Source: MPNO01 sp965200535 (GTDB lineage Bacteria; Pseudomonadota; Alphaproteobacteria; MPNO01). Taken from it: a stretch of 64,000 bases of DNA. A model generated the notes under the pieces. That model was not told where the DNA came from. It did no database searches and saw only the letters and a program-made list of their open reading frames with translations. Positions within the stretch are counted from its first letter, which is position 1. The number at the start of each line of letters is the position of its first letter. The DNA lies in the NCBI GenBank assembly GCA_965200535.1, contig CBDAUF010000001.1, positions 1,116,001 to 1,180,000 of the forward strand, in the 5' to 3' direction. This document shows positions 55,634-63,918 of the stretch, piece by piece. Position numbers and translations under genes: made by a program.

Positions 55634-55915
55634 TTCGGGCACAGCCTCTCCCCACCGATGCAAAGGGCGGCACGCAGGATAACCGACGAGCCCGCCGCCT
55701 GCGAGAGGGGGATTTCGGGGGCGCTCTTTGCCGCCTGCGCCCCCGCGGTCCCGGTCAGGGATGGGGTGCCCAACGAATGGATCGACTGCGTGGCGCAGTC
55801 CGCGGCCGGGCACGCCTTGCGCGACGCCGACGCGGCGGACCGGACGGCGGCCGCGGCCACCGGGATGGTCGGGCGGAGGATCGGGTAGCGGGAACCGGCG
55901 GCGGGGTCGGGAGGA

Positions 55916-56239
55916 TCACCTGCCGCGGTCCGGGGCCGGAACCGCGGGCACGGCGCCGGCGGGGAGGACCAGCGCCGGGAACTTTTGCCAGATCACGTTC
56001 GGCGGCACCGGTCCCTCGGTTCCCTCCGCCGTCATGACCGGGGCCACCTCCACCTCACCCGCATCCTCGAACCGCTTGCGGATGTCGGCGACCTGTCTGG
56101 AGAGATCGGAAAACCCGGTTTCGAGAGTCCCGATGTCTGCGGCGAGAAGGGTGACACGCTCGTCGAGCATGGAGAAGGCGAAGGCGGTGACCAGGCTCGG
56201 AACCACGGTCGGAACGAGGATGCGCGCCCATTCCTTCAT
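55916..56239 (-). CDS. small membrane coiled-coil protein
   Basis: The 107 residues are MKEWARILVPTVVPSLVTAFAFSML (one TM near residues 7-25), a coiled coil (about 28-60, LLAADIGTLETGFSDLSRQV) and a Pro-rich tail with VIWQKFPALVLPAG. The W-x-K-aromatic tail echoes AFWEKYKVVPVTG of the protein at 36721. The ATG at 56239 overlaps the stop of the 34-residue ORF upstream (ATGA), which decides the start. Family unknown. Confidence 0.6.
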   Translation of the reverse strand: MKEWARILVPTVVPSLVTAFAFSMLDERVTLLAADIGTLETGFSDLSRQVADIRKRFEDAGEVEVAPVMTAEGTEGPVPPNVIWQKFPALVLPAGAVPAVPAPDRGR

Positions 56240-56340
56240 ATCCGTTCTCTCCACCCGACCGGTTCCACGTGCTCCTTCGCGGCCTCGTTCACGATCCCGG
56301 CGATACCGTTCTCCAGCGCCCGAACGATGGCTTCCGCCAT
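56236..56340 (-). CDS. 34-residue ORF, truncated paralogue of the 56554 gene
   Basis: It encodes MAEAIVRALENGIAGIVNEA and 14 more residues, ending in the ATGA that starts the next gene. The first 13 residues equal residues 8-20 of the protein at 56554 (MAEAIVRALENGI), and the DNA is identical over 39 bp. It may be a decayed duplicate or a leader peptide. Confidence 0.45.
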   Translation of the reverse strand: MAEAIVRALENGIAGIVNEAAKEHVEPVGWRERI

Positions 56341-56344
56341 CGCG
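56306..56344. repeat. 39-bp direct repeat, copy 1
   Basis: Identical to 56741-56779 over 39 bp, with diverged similarity continuing about 18 bp on one side. It covers the start of the 34-residue ORF. Confidence 0.9.
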
Positions 56345-56553
56345 CGAAGCCTTTAGCCGGCGTAGCCGGCGTTTATCGTCCAGCCGCGACGCGGTCCTGC
56401 GAGCCGCCGCCGGCGGTTCCGGTCAGGGATCGGGTCCCCTTTGAAACGGCGCTCGAACCCGTGCCCTGCGACGGTCCCGGCGCCCTCGAGGGGTTGCCCG
56501 TTCGGGGGCCGTCGTCCGGACGGGCGGTCCTGCACGACCGGCGGACCGTGCGT

Positions 56554-56796
56554 TCAGACCGATTTGTCCGGCCAGTCGCCGGTGCCCCTGGCATAGGCGA
56601 TCTCGCCCCGGATCTCCGCTATATCCGACTTCAGGTCGGCGATGTCCTGTTTGGTCGCCATGTTGGCGGCTATGGAGTGCCGCAGCGCCTCCACCGACGC
56701 CTTGACCGGTTCTATGTTCTTCTTGACGATCTCGGTGATGCCGTTCTCCAGCGCCCGAACGATGGCTTCCGCCATCGCGTCATCCTTGGCCGACAT
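56554..56796 (-). CDS. small helical protein of unknown function
   Basis: The 80 residues (MSAKDDAMAEAIVRALENGI then TEIVKKNIEPVKASVEALRH) are almost wholly helical, with a heptad pattern and NMATKQDIADLKSDIAEIRGEIAYARG near the end, the TKQDIADLK type seen in short DUF1640-like or coiled-coil phage proteins. No TM segment. AGGA precedes the ATG at a close distance. Confidence 0.6.
   Translation of the reverse strand: MSAKDDAMAEAIVRALENGITEIVKKNIEPVKASVEALRHSIAANMATKQDIADLKSDIAEIRGEIAYARGTGDWPDKSV
56741..56779. repeat. 39-bp direct repeat, copy 2
   Basis: Exact copy of 56306-56344, 435 bp away. It encodes residues 6-18 region of the 80-residue protein. Confidence 0.9.
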
Positions 56797-57084
56797 TTCC
56801 TACGCTCCGGTTGACGAGCCGACTATCGGTTCGCCCCATATACTGCATCGGGATGATCCTGTCAATCACTCAACCGGGGATAGCGGTGCGCACGAAGACC
56901 CGCATGAAGCGGGAAACGGGCCCCTCGCCGAACCGGGGGGACGGGCAGGGCTTCGGTGCGGGAGATAACGGATCGCAGGGTGGACTTGGCATAGCTCTCT
57001 CATGCCGGCATTCGCAGGGCCGGCTAATCTGGTACTGAAAAATACTCGATAATCCGGCGTTCGACCGCGCCAACGGGCGGCCGT

Positions 57085-58230
57085 ATGCTGCGGGCGCGGC
57101 CCGGCGCGTCAGGCGCCCGCCTCTCCCCGCCGCCGGCGCAGCGAGGACACCGGTTGACGCTCGAGAACGTCGAGGCCATCGCGCCCAATCTGAAACGCCG
57201 GCTGTCGGGCATCACCGCGACGGTGGTGCGCCTGCTGCCGGTGCAGGCGCGGTCGATCGGCATCGCCGCGACCGGGCCGGGGCTGCCGCCGCAGGTGCCG
57301 CAGGTGCCGCTCCGCTCCGTGCTGCTGATGCCGGGGCGGAAACGCCGGGTGTGGCATGCGCGGCGCAACAACGAGATGCTGCTCGGGCTGGTCCTGCGCC
57401 ACGTGCTGGGCAAGCGCCTGAAGCTCGTGTTCACCTCGGCATCGCGGCCCGAGCACAATCATTCCCGATACAAGCGCTGGCTGCTCTCGCGCATGGATGC
57501 GGTGGTCGCGACCTCGGACGGCACCGCATCCTACATCGGCGCAATCTCCCGCTTGCGGCAGCCCCCGCAGGTGATACCGCACGGCATCGATACCGGGGCC
57601 TTTTGCGCGCCCGCCGACCGCCGCGAGCAGCGGCGCGCGCTGGGCCTGCCCGAGGGCGTGACCGTCGGCTGTTTCGGGCGCATCCGCCGCCACAAGGGCA
57701 CGGATGTGTTCGTCGATGCGATGCTCGACGTGCTGGCGCGCCGCGCCGATGCGGTCGCCCTGGTCATGGGCCGCGCAACCGGGAAGCACCAAGCCTATCT
57801 CCGGGCGCAGCGCGCCAAGGTTGCTGAGGCGGGGCTGGAGGGCCGCATCCTGTTCCTGCCCGAGGCGCCGGTGGACGACATGCCGCGCTGGTACCGGGCG
57901 CTCGACCTGTTCGTCGCCCCGCAGCGCTGGGAGGGGTTCGGCCTCACCCCGCTGGAGGCCATGGCCTGCGGCGTCCCGGTGGTGGCGACGACGGCGGGCG
58001 CGTTCGAGGAACTGGTGGTCGATGGCGGGACCGGCCGCCTGGTGCCGCCCGGCGACGCCCGGCGGATGAGCGCGGCGGTGGGCGAGGCGCTCGATGCCCC
58101 CGGCACCCTCGCCCGGTGGTCGGCGGCGGCCCGCCGCCATGTCGAGCAGGGCTTCCGGATCGAGGACGAGGCGGCGGCGCTGAACGCGCTTTACCGCAAG
58201 TTGCTGGACGGTGATGACGGGGGTGGTTGA
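57085..58230 (+). CDS. GT4-family glycosyltransferase
   Basis: This 381-residue GT-B enzyme has an N-domain with EAIAPNLKRRLSGITATVVRLLPVQAR, an acceptor-side HNHSRYKRWLLSRMDAVVATSDGTA, and a C-domain with VGCFGRIRRHKGTDVFVDAM and the donor-binding block PQRWEGFGLTPLEAMACGVPVVAT (EX7E-like). It is similar to LPS-core or capsule glycosyltransferases. The start is uncertain; family N-termini would fit about 20 codons further in. The 288-nt gap before it (56797-57084) shows no gene or repeat. Confidence 0.9.
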   Translation: MLRARPGASGARLSPPPAQRGHRLTLENVEAIAPNLKRRLSGITATVVRLLPVQARSIGIAATGPGLPPQVPQVPLRSVLLMPGRKRRVWHARRNNEMLLGLVLRHVLGKRLKLVFTSASRPEHNHSRYKRWLLSRMDAVVATSDGTASYIGAISRLRQPPQVIPHGIDTGAFCAPADRREQRRALGLPEGVTVGCFGRIRRHKGTDVFVDAMLDVLARRADAVALVMGRATGKHQAYLRAQRAKVAEAGLEGRILFLPEAPVDDMPRWYRALDLFVAPQRWEGFGLTPLEAMACGVPVVATTAGAFEELVVDGGTGRLVPPGDARRMSAAVGEALDAPGTLARWSAAARRHVEQGFRIEDEAAALNALYRKLLDGDDGGG

Positions 58231-58241
58231 GCTGGCCGATA

Positions 58242-58885
58242 ATGGCGGGAAACCGTCGCCGCAGTACCCGAGTCGCTGCGCACATTGATTGGAAAGCCCG
58301 GCCCCGTGGAGAAAGCGCGTATCGAGGAGTTTCTTTCTATAGCGAACCCCGACTGGGGTCCGACCGGCGACCGTTTTCCCGAGCACCGCCCGATCGCCCA
58401 TATTCGCGATCCGGCGGGACAGTTGGTATGATATATCGAGTTGCGTTTACTTCAGCAAAAGCGATCCGGTCGGACGATTGATCGCGTCCTGGGCGGCATT
58501 CTGTCGCGACCATCGCAATGTCTGGGATCAGCTTCTCCTGACCCTGGCGTGGTTTCGCGTGGCAAAACACATGCCAATCGCCAGCCTTTGGCTGAATGAG
58601 GGAATTTTTCGGTTTCCCCGACCGAGAATACGCGACTGGCGCGACCGTGTCTTCTATTACCCATACAAGCGTAAAATTCGACCGTTCATCGATCAGAAAC
58701 AAGCCTCGCGCTCGCTAAAATCGTTCATAAATGCATCCGGGAACAGCGCCGGAATGCAAGGGGAAGAACTGGGCTCAGAAAACGTTTCTTCGGGCTTCCG
58801 CAATGCATTGAAACGCTGTGATTTCAGTTTCGATGCGCGAATTGAGACCATTCTACCCCCCCCCCCCCGCGGGGGACAGCGATAG
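58242..58885 (+). pseudogene. surface-polysaccharide locus protein, probable frameshift
   Basis: Two coding-like frames abut. One from 58242 reads ...GKPGPVEKARIEEFLSIANP DWGPTGDRFPEHRPIAHIRDPAGQLV and stops at TGA 58431. The next frame carries on with DISSCVYFSKSDPVGRLIAS WAAFCRDHRNVWDQLLLTLA WFRV...FYYPYKRKIRPFID and ends at TAG 58885. Deleting one base near 58430 joins QLV to DISSC. A TTG at 58478 could start a 135-residue remnant alone. Unrecognised family; lower G+C than neighbours. Confidence 0.45.
58856..58868 (+). repeat. C13 homopolymer near the 3' end of a coding frame
   Basis: Thirteen consecutive C residues lie 17 nt before the end of the 58242-58885 frame and 21 nt before the next ATG. 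Such tracts are slippage-prone. Confidence 0.95.
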
Positions 58886-58888
58886 TAG

Positions 58889-59647
58889 ATGACAGCCAGG
58901 CGAAAATCGCGCCTGGAGCGCCTTCTGTCCTTGAACTGGCACCGCAAGCGCTGGGGTGCTTCGAAGCATGTCGCCGCCGGCGGGAGAGGCGACCTCTCCG
59001 CCATGAAGACGGATATCGTCGAGGCGGGAACGCCGATACAGACACGCGGTTCCGAGAAGTCGCTCGATCTCCACCTCGCCAATCTCCGGGACGAGTTCTC
59101 GGGACAACCGGAATTGATTTGGTACCATGCCAAGCTGATCGTCCTGATCAGACGCGAGTTCCGCACATCGGAAAACTATTCACAATTTCGGTTGCTTTGG
59201 GATGCCGAACACACTTTTCTGTGCGAGAATCTGAACATCCGATGGCTGGTTTCGGCAGCGGACACCATTGCTGATCATGACCGGGATCCCGAGATACGCG
59301 CGGCGGCGATGATGGCGACCCTTCTCGTCAACACCATCAAGATGCAGGAAAGCGAGCGCTACGTGTGCGATGCGTCGAGCTTGCCGCCCGATCCTGCTCG
59401 CATCACCCGTCTCGGGAACGAATTGGTGCCGCTCTTTTCCGGGATGTCCTCTTTCTCGGTAGGCACCGACGATACGCTCAGGAACATGTACTGGCGGCTT
59501 GAGCCGTTCTTCGGGGCCGGACCGGGGGGAAAAATCCTGAAGACAGTCTGGTCCCGGCTCCAGGTCGAAGACACGGTTTTCGCCCGAATGCGCAAACTGC
59601 ACCGCCGCAACCGTACGCGCTGGTGGGACGATACCGATCAGCGCTGA
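58889..59647 (+). CDS. unknown protein beside glycosyltransferases
   Basis: This 252-residue protein starts at ATG 58889, directly after two consecutive in-frame TAG codons (58883-58888) that end the previous frame. It is basic at the N-terminus (MTARRKSRLERLLSLNWHRK), then soluble and helical with FRTSENYSQFRLLWDAEHTFLCENL and RNRTRWWDD at the end. I do not recognise a domain. It overlaps the 3' end of the convergent GT25 gene by 10 nt. Lower G+C than the core genes. Confidence 0.7.
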   Translation: MTARRKSRLERLLSLNWHRKRWGASKHVAAGGRGDLSAMKTDIVEAGTPIQTRGSEKSLDLHLANLRDEFSGQPELIWYHAKLIVLIRREFRTSENYSQFRLLWDAEHTFLCENLNIRWLVSAADTIADHDRDPEIRAAAMMATLLVNTIKMQESERYVCDASSLPPDPARITRLGNELVPLFSGMSSFSVGTDDTLRNMYWRLEPFFGAGPGGKILKTVWSRLQVEDTVFARMRKLHRRNRTRWWDDTDQR

Positions 59648-60429
59648 CCGCCGATGAAATGGCTGCGGTCGAGGCGGATTTGACGGCGTCGGGCATGATG
59701 CGCATGGCACAGCACCCGGACCGCGATCCCCATCTCGATCCCTATGCGACGCAGCCGGAAACCGGGGGTCCACCGTCTTACTCGCTTCTCGCGGTCGGCA
59801 CCGATAGTCGAGGGAGCCCGGATCGGCGCTGCCAGACCGTACCTGGCGGCGCGGTCGAGTTGTACCGCACAGGCCGGTTCGATCTGGAAGCTGCGCAGTT
59901 CGTACGCCAGACTGATTACAGCATCGGCAGGCCCGGCCCTGCGCGACGCGTTCTCCAGAAGCATCCTCGCCCCGGACGGCCATAACAGATAGGCAACCGC
60001 GCCGCTGCGGTCCTGGAAGAGCCTGTGAAGCCGATGTTCCGGCGTGAGGTGCCGGCCCGCGCGTGCAACGGTCTTGCGCTGCTGCCGAACTTCGAGCGTC
60101 AGGCGATCGATCTCCGCAAGTTGTCCGGCTGCCGCCAGAACGCCGGGTGTATGCGCTGACAGGATGGCGTCGTCCTCGAGGATGAGAACCGGCATTTCCA
60201 TCTCGGCGACCCGGTTCCAGGCGGCGATATGGCTGAGGAGACAGGCGCGTTCGGCGTCCCCCAGCGGCCTTGCCCAACTGTTCCAGTAGCTGTCGCTTCG
60301 CGCCGTCGAGGCGTCGCCGGACTCGACGGCCTCGAGTCTCTCGAATTTCAGCCCGAGCCTGTCGAGCTGCTCGCTCATGAATTTCATGCGCTCCGTTTCG
60401 GCGGCGAGATTGATTACCAGACAATGCAT
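59638..60429 (-). CDS. glycosyltransferase family 25 (LPS biosynthesis) protein
   Basis: The 263 residues start at ATG 60429: MHCLVINLAAETERMKFMSEQLDRLGLKFERLEAV is the GT25 N-terminus, followed by LGDAERACLLSHIAAWNRV and the VLILEDDA motif (DxD-like, about residue 96). The family adds galactose or glucose to LPS core or LOS. Length is normal. It is convergent with the 58889 gene. Confidence 0.9.
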   Translation of the reverse strand: MHCLVINLAAETERMKFMSEQLDRLGLKFERLEAVESGDASTARSDSYWNSWARPLGDAERACLLSHIAAWNRVAEMEMPVLILEDDAILSAHTPGVLAAAGQLAEIDRLTLEVRQQRKTVARAGRHLTPEHRLHRLFQDRSGAVAYLLWPSGARMLLENASRRAGPADAVISLAYELRSFQIEPACAVQLDRAARYGLAAPIRAPSTIGADREKRVRRWTPGFRLRRIGIEMGIAVRVLCHAHHARRRQIRLDRSHFIGGQR

Positions 60430-60549
60430 GCCAGTCTTTGACAACGGTATCGGGGCGTGGTGCGGGGTCAGGAACGGCGCTCTCGCTTCCACGGACGGGT
60501 AAGGCCCGACCGGGATTCCTTGAGCGCCGAATCTCCGGTCTCGACTACC

Positions 60550-60593
60550 GGGCCGATCCTCGCAGTTCGTCCGGATGCGGTCCACCGCCGGCG
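60550..60593. repeat. 44-bp direct repeat, left copy
   Basis: Matches 62506-62549 at 42 of 44 positions in the same orientation. It lies between the GT25 start and the 3' end of the TOPRIM-like gene. Confidence 0.9.
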
Positions 60594-60649
60594 TGGCGAG
60601 CCCGTACCGCGCGGGACGTCGAGAAGCGCTTCTCGAAGCCGCGGCTGCC

Positions 60650-61252
60650 TTACCCCGCCGCTCCCGAGACCCGGAGCAGTCGGCTCACATCCCGCCACAG
60701 CTTGTCGAAGGAGGGCGCCGCCGCGCGCGCCGCGTCCATATCGAAGCGGGCGGTAAACGAAGCCTGGTGGAGTGTTTCGCGATAGGTCTTGCCCGGCCGC
60801 ATCCGCGCGGCCAGCCAGCCTTTCGCATTCGCGATCGCCTCGGGGTTGCCCGGCGGCGCGACGGCGGGATCGGCGTCCCGCCATTCGATCAGCGACGCGG
60901 CCGCCGCGATAAACCAAGCCTCGTATTCCATCTTCGCCAGCACCGCGCAGACGGTCCGGTCCGGTCTGGCGTCGCGGGCGCGCTGCAGGAGTTCCGGCGC
61001 GAGCCTCGCCGGGCAATCGCCGTTGGCGTCGAACAGGAGCAGGATACAGCCGTTCGCTGCCGCCCTTCCGGCGGCGAGGTCGATGGTGCGTTCGAGTTCG
61101 CCGCCTCGCAGGATGCGGTTGCGGCTCACCCGGATCGGCCTCGGGATGTCGAGCGCGATATCGGGCGACACCTGTGCGGCGATCCGGCGCAGCAGCACCG
61201 GAACCGCCCGGACCTCGCCATGCCCCTCGACGACGGTCGCTATTCGATGCAC
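60650..61252 (-). CDS. DUF4276-like TOPRIM-type protein
   Basis: This 200-residue protein from GTG 61252 begins VHRIATVVEGHGEVRAVPVL, with E9 and E13, and has CILLLFDANGDCP with D75 and D79. An early Glu and a DxxxD/DxD pair after a hydrophobic strand is the layout of TOPRIM nucleases/DUF4276. It overlaps the AAA ATPase gene by 13 nt, so both are co-translated. In known systems an OLD/AAA15 ATPase paired with a TOPRIM-type protein acts in phage defence (for example PARIS), but the family match here is by eye. Confidence 0.72.
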   Translation of the reverse strand: MHRIATVVEGHGEVRAVPVLLRRIAAQVSPDIALDIPRPIRVSRNRILRGGELERTIDLAAGRAAANGCILLLFDANGDCPARLAPELLQRARDARPDRTVCAVLAKMEYEAWFIAAAASLIEWRDADPAVAPPGNPEAIANAKGWLAARMRPGKTYRETLHQASFTARFDMDAARAAAPSFDKLWRDVSRLLRVSGAAG

Positions 61253-62463
61253 GCGCCGGGACCCGGGCCGAACAGATCGATGCGGCGCGGCGCCGGCCTC
61301 GAAGCCTCGGGATCCGGCTCGATCTGGTCCATCCTGAGCAGTTCGCCCGCGGTGTACAGGCGCTTCTTCAGGGCCGCACGGCCGACCTCGTCGAGCGGGC
61401 CGATACGGCTCTCGCCGTGCTCCAGCGCGACGGCAATAATCGATTCCGCAGGAATATCCTCGTCGTCGAGCAGGTCGGGGCTGTGGCTGGTCACCAGGAT
61501 CTGCGCGTTGTCCGCGGCATCCCTGAGGCTGTCGATCAGGACGCCGAAGGCGGCGGGGTGAAGGGCGATCTCCGGCTCCTCGATACCGACGAGCCGCCGC
61601 GCCGCCCCGGCGGTTCCGGCACCCTGAAAGACCGCGGTCAGCACGCCGAGCGCGCGCAGGGTGCCATCCGACATGTTGGCGGCGAGAAAGCGCCACGGAT
61701 GCTGCGCACCGCGAACCTCCTGGCGAAACTCCAGGGTCTCGCGCGGTCCCACCGGGCGCCGGTCGACGCCGTCGATGCCCGGCGCGACCTCGCCCAGATA
61801 GTCCTCGATTCTCCGCTTGAAATCGGGTGCGCGCGCGGCGAGGCCGGAGAGGACGCTCGCCAGATTGCTCCCGTCGCGTTTCAGCAGCGTTCCCGGATCC
61901 GGCGGCTGGAGGTCGCGGATGGCTTCCGGGTTGAGATTGTAAACCCCCGTCGACGACAGCGCCTCGTAGACCGGGCGGAAGGCATCGATCCCGGAGACCG
62001 CGACCAGATACAGGCGGTCGGCGGCGGCGAGCGGGGCCGGCGAGACGGTGATCCGGCGAACCCGGCCCTTCTCCACCCTGAAATAGTGCGAACCCGATCC
62101 GTCCCGCGCAATCGACAGGCACTCCTCGCTGCGCACCGCGTATCCACGGTCGGGCATGGAGCCGACCGTGAAGGCGTAGTGTCCGCGCCACGCCTCCAAG
62201 CCGAATTCGACGCGAATCCCGAAATGGTTGGGATGGCCGCCCGAGCGCCGGCGCACCTCGCCGATGCCGCCGCGGTCGCGCAGCGCGTGGTCGATCGAGA
62301 AGCGGAGCGCATCGGCGACGAAGTGGAGGGCGTCGAGAAAATTGCTCTTCCCCGATCCGTTCGGCCCGACGAGGAAGGAGACCTGCGCCGGCGAAATGTC
62401 GCAGGCGCCGATGCTCTTGTAGTTTCTGAGCCTTATCCGCGTCAGTAGTCGGCGGTCAGGCAT
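61240..62463 (-). CDS. AAA-family (RecF/OLD-like, AAA_21) ATPase
   Basis: This 407-residue SMC-like ATPase has Walker A GPNGSGKSN at 33-41, a signature-like LAANMSDGTLRALGVL, Walker B RRLVGIEEPEIALHPAA and an H-loop VTSHSPDLLDD. No C-terminal TOPRIM domain is fused; that function seems to be on the overlapping downstream gene. The ATG at 62463 has GGAGG 7 nt upstream. The right-hand 44-bp repeat is 43 nt before the start. Confidence 0.9.
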   Translation of the reverse strand: MPDRRLLTRIRLRNYKSIGACDISPAQVSFLVGPNGSGKSNFLDALHFVADALRFSIDHALRDRGGIGEVRRRSGGHPNHFGIRVEFGLEAWRGHYAFTVGSMPDRGYAVRSEECLSIARDGSGSHYFRVEKGRVRRITVSPAPLAAADRLYLVAVSGIDAFRPVYEALSSTGVYNLNPEAIRDLQPPDPGTLLKRDGSNLASVLSGLAARAPDFKRRIEDYLGEVAPGIDGVDRRPVGPRETLEFRQEVRGAQHPWRFLAANMSDGTLRALGVLTAVFQGAGTAGAARRLVGIEEPEIALHPAAFGVLIDSLRDAADNAQILVTSHSPDLLDDEDIPAESIIAVALEHGESRIGPLDEVGRAALKKRLYTAGELLRMDQIEPDPEASRPAPRRIDLFGPGPGACIE

Positions 62464-62505
62464 CTCCAGCCCTCCAGTCGGTCGGTGCGCCGGCGCCGGG
62501 ACGGC

Positions 62506-62549
62506 GGGCCGATCCTCGCAGTTCGTTCGGGTGCGGTCCACCGCCGGCG
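62506..62549. repeat. 44-bp direct repeat, right copy
   Basis: Partner of 60550-60593 with two mismatches. The two copies bracket the AAA/TOPRIM-like module (about 1.9 kb). Confidence 0.9.
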
Positions 62550-62559
62550 GCAGCGCGGG

Positions 62560-63727
62560 CTATGCCCCGCCGACGAATTCGGGCATGGCTTCGGCCGGCG
62601 CCCAGGGGCCGCCGCCGAGCTTCAGCTCCTTGCCGGCGATCAGGTTGGCGGCCATGCGCGCGCCGGCGCCGACGATGAGTTCCGCCGTCACCCAGTCGCC
62701 GCGCCGGCGCAGCCTCTTGAGTTCGCCGACCACCATGTCGATTTCGCGCGCGGTCAGCCGGGCGGCCTTGCCCGCCGCGTGCTTCGACAGCATCTCGCGG
62801 GCGGCGCGCTCGAACTCCTTCTCCGGGATGGCGCTGGCCGGGTAGCGCAGGTGCACGACCTGCTGGACGAAGGATCCGTCCCGCGTCACCGCATCGTCCA
62901 CCCGCGCCTGTCTGCCGAGGCTGGAGGACTGCACCTTGACCTCGAACCCGGCGCTCCGGGTCCGGGGGTGGAAGAGTTCCGCGCCGCGCGTGAAGACGCT
63001 GTGCTCGACCTCCTCGACGACGGCGTCGTAGCGGCGCCTCACCGTCCTGCCGCCGACCGCCGCCCTCCCCGTCCTCGGGCCCGCGCCGCGCACCCGGCCG
63101 CAGCGCGGGGATGCCGGCCTCCATGGCGATCATCCCCGACCCCCGCAGGTCGTCGGCGAGTGCGAGGATCAGCGTGCGCGGGAAGCGGCCGATCTCGGTC
63201 TTTCCGTCGGCGTCGGTGATGCGGACGAAATAGCCGCCGTGCTCGGGCGGAAAATCCACCCGGAGGTTGGTCCTGCGGCCGAACTCGGCCAGCGCCGCCG
63301 CGTCGCTGTCGGAGACCGGGGAGAAGGCGGGCGCTGCGCCGTCCGCGCCTGCGGCGGGCCAGTACGCCTTGGTCTCCACCAGCGCCCGCTCGCGCACCCG
63401 GAAGTCCCACAATGCGCGGGTGGTCTCCTCGCGCCGGCGGTTGGACTCGCGCCACGCTTCCGCCGGCGCCGGCTCGGCGGCGGGCGCCGGGCCGGGGGGC
63501 GCCGCCAAGGCCTGCACTAGGCGGCGGACGATGTCGGGATGGCGTTCCGGGTCGATCCCGGGGACAGGGGCGGGGGCGAGGCCGGGGCCCGGCCCCGGGA
63601 TCGACCCGGCTTGCGGCGCGGCCTCCGGGGCGGCGGAGTGCCCGGCGAGGGGCGGGAGAAGCAGCGCCGGCAGGGGCAGGCGTGCGGGCGGCGCGGCGCG
63701 GCGCCCGGCCGCGGACGGGTGGATCAT
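62560..63727 (-). pseudogene. exported protein of unknown function, frameshifted near 63090
   Basis: From ATG 63727 (GGAG 7 nt upstream) the frame has a hydrophobic start (LPLPALLLPPLAGHSAA), a Pro-rich linker and an alpha/beta part (ALWDFRVRERALVETKAYWP...GYFVRITDADGKTEIGRFPR). After IPALRPG it degenerates. The frame from about 63093 then continues RRRYDAVVEEVEHSVFTRGA ELFHPRTRSAGFEVKVQSSS to a stop at 62560. A one-base indel near 63075-63095 would give one protein of about 388 residues. Alternatively two overlapping genes, the second from GTG 63093. Unrecognised family. Confidence 0.5.
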
Positions 63728-63817
63728 GGCGGTCTCCAGCGGGTCGGGAAACGGGGGGCTGCGAACGAGAAACGCCGCCGGTGCGGAGGCCGGCGGCGCT
63801 ATCTCGCGAGCCTGGCA

Positions 63818-63846
63818 AATCTACCCCGGATCGCGTCCCGCGTCAA
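63818..63846 (-). promoter_or_regulatory. strong sigma70-type promoter
   Basis: On the minus strand TTGACG (63846-63841) and TAGATT (63823-63818) are exactly 17 bp apart, about 90 nt before the ATG at 63727. This is the best promoter match in the window. Confidence 0.65.
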
Positions 63847-63918
63847 GAGATTTTTTCATATGAGGAAAATTACTGCTCGGTATATCGGATACAGGCGCGC
63901 CATTTTGCGGTATGGGGA

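Noticed and set aside
55658..55888. Plus-strand small ORF and a repeated GGTCAGGGAT segment (also near 56420)
   Set aside because: The short similarity between about 55741 and 56409 is too limited to support a gene or a named repeat, and neither strand gives a convincing protein.
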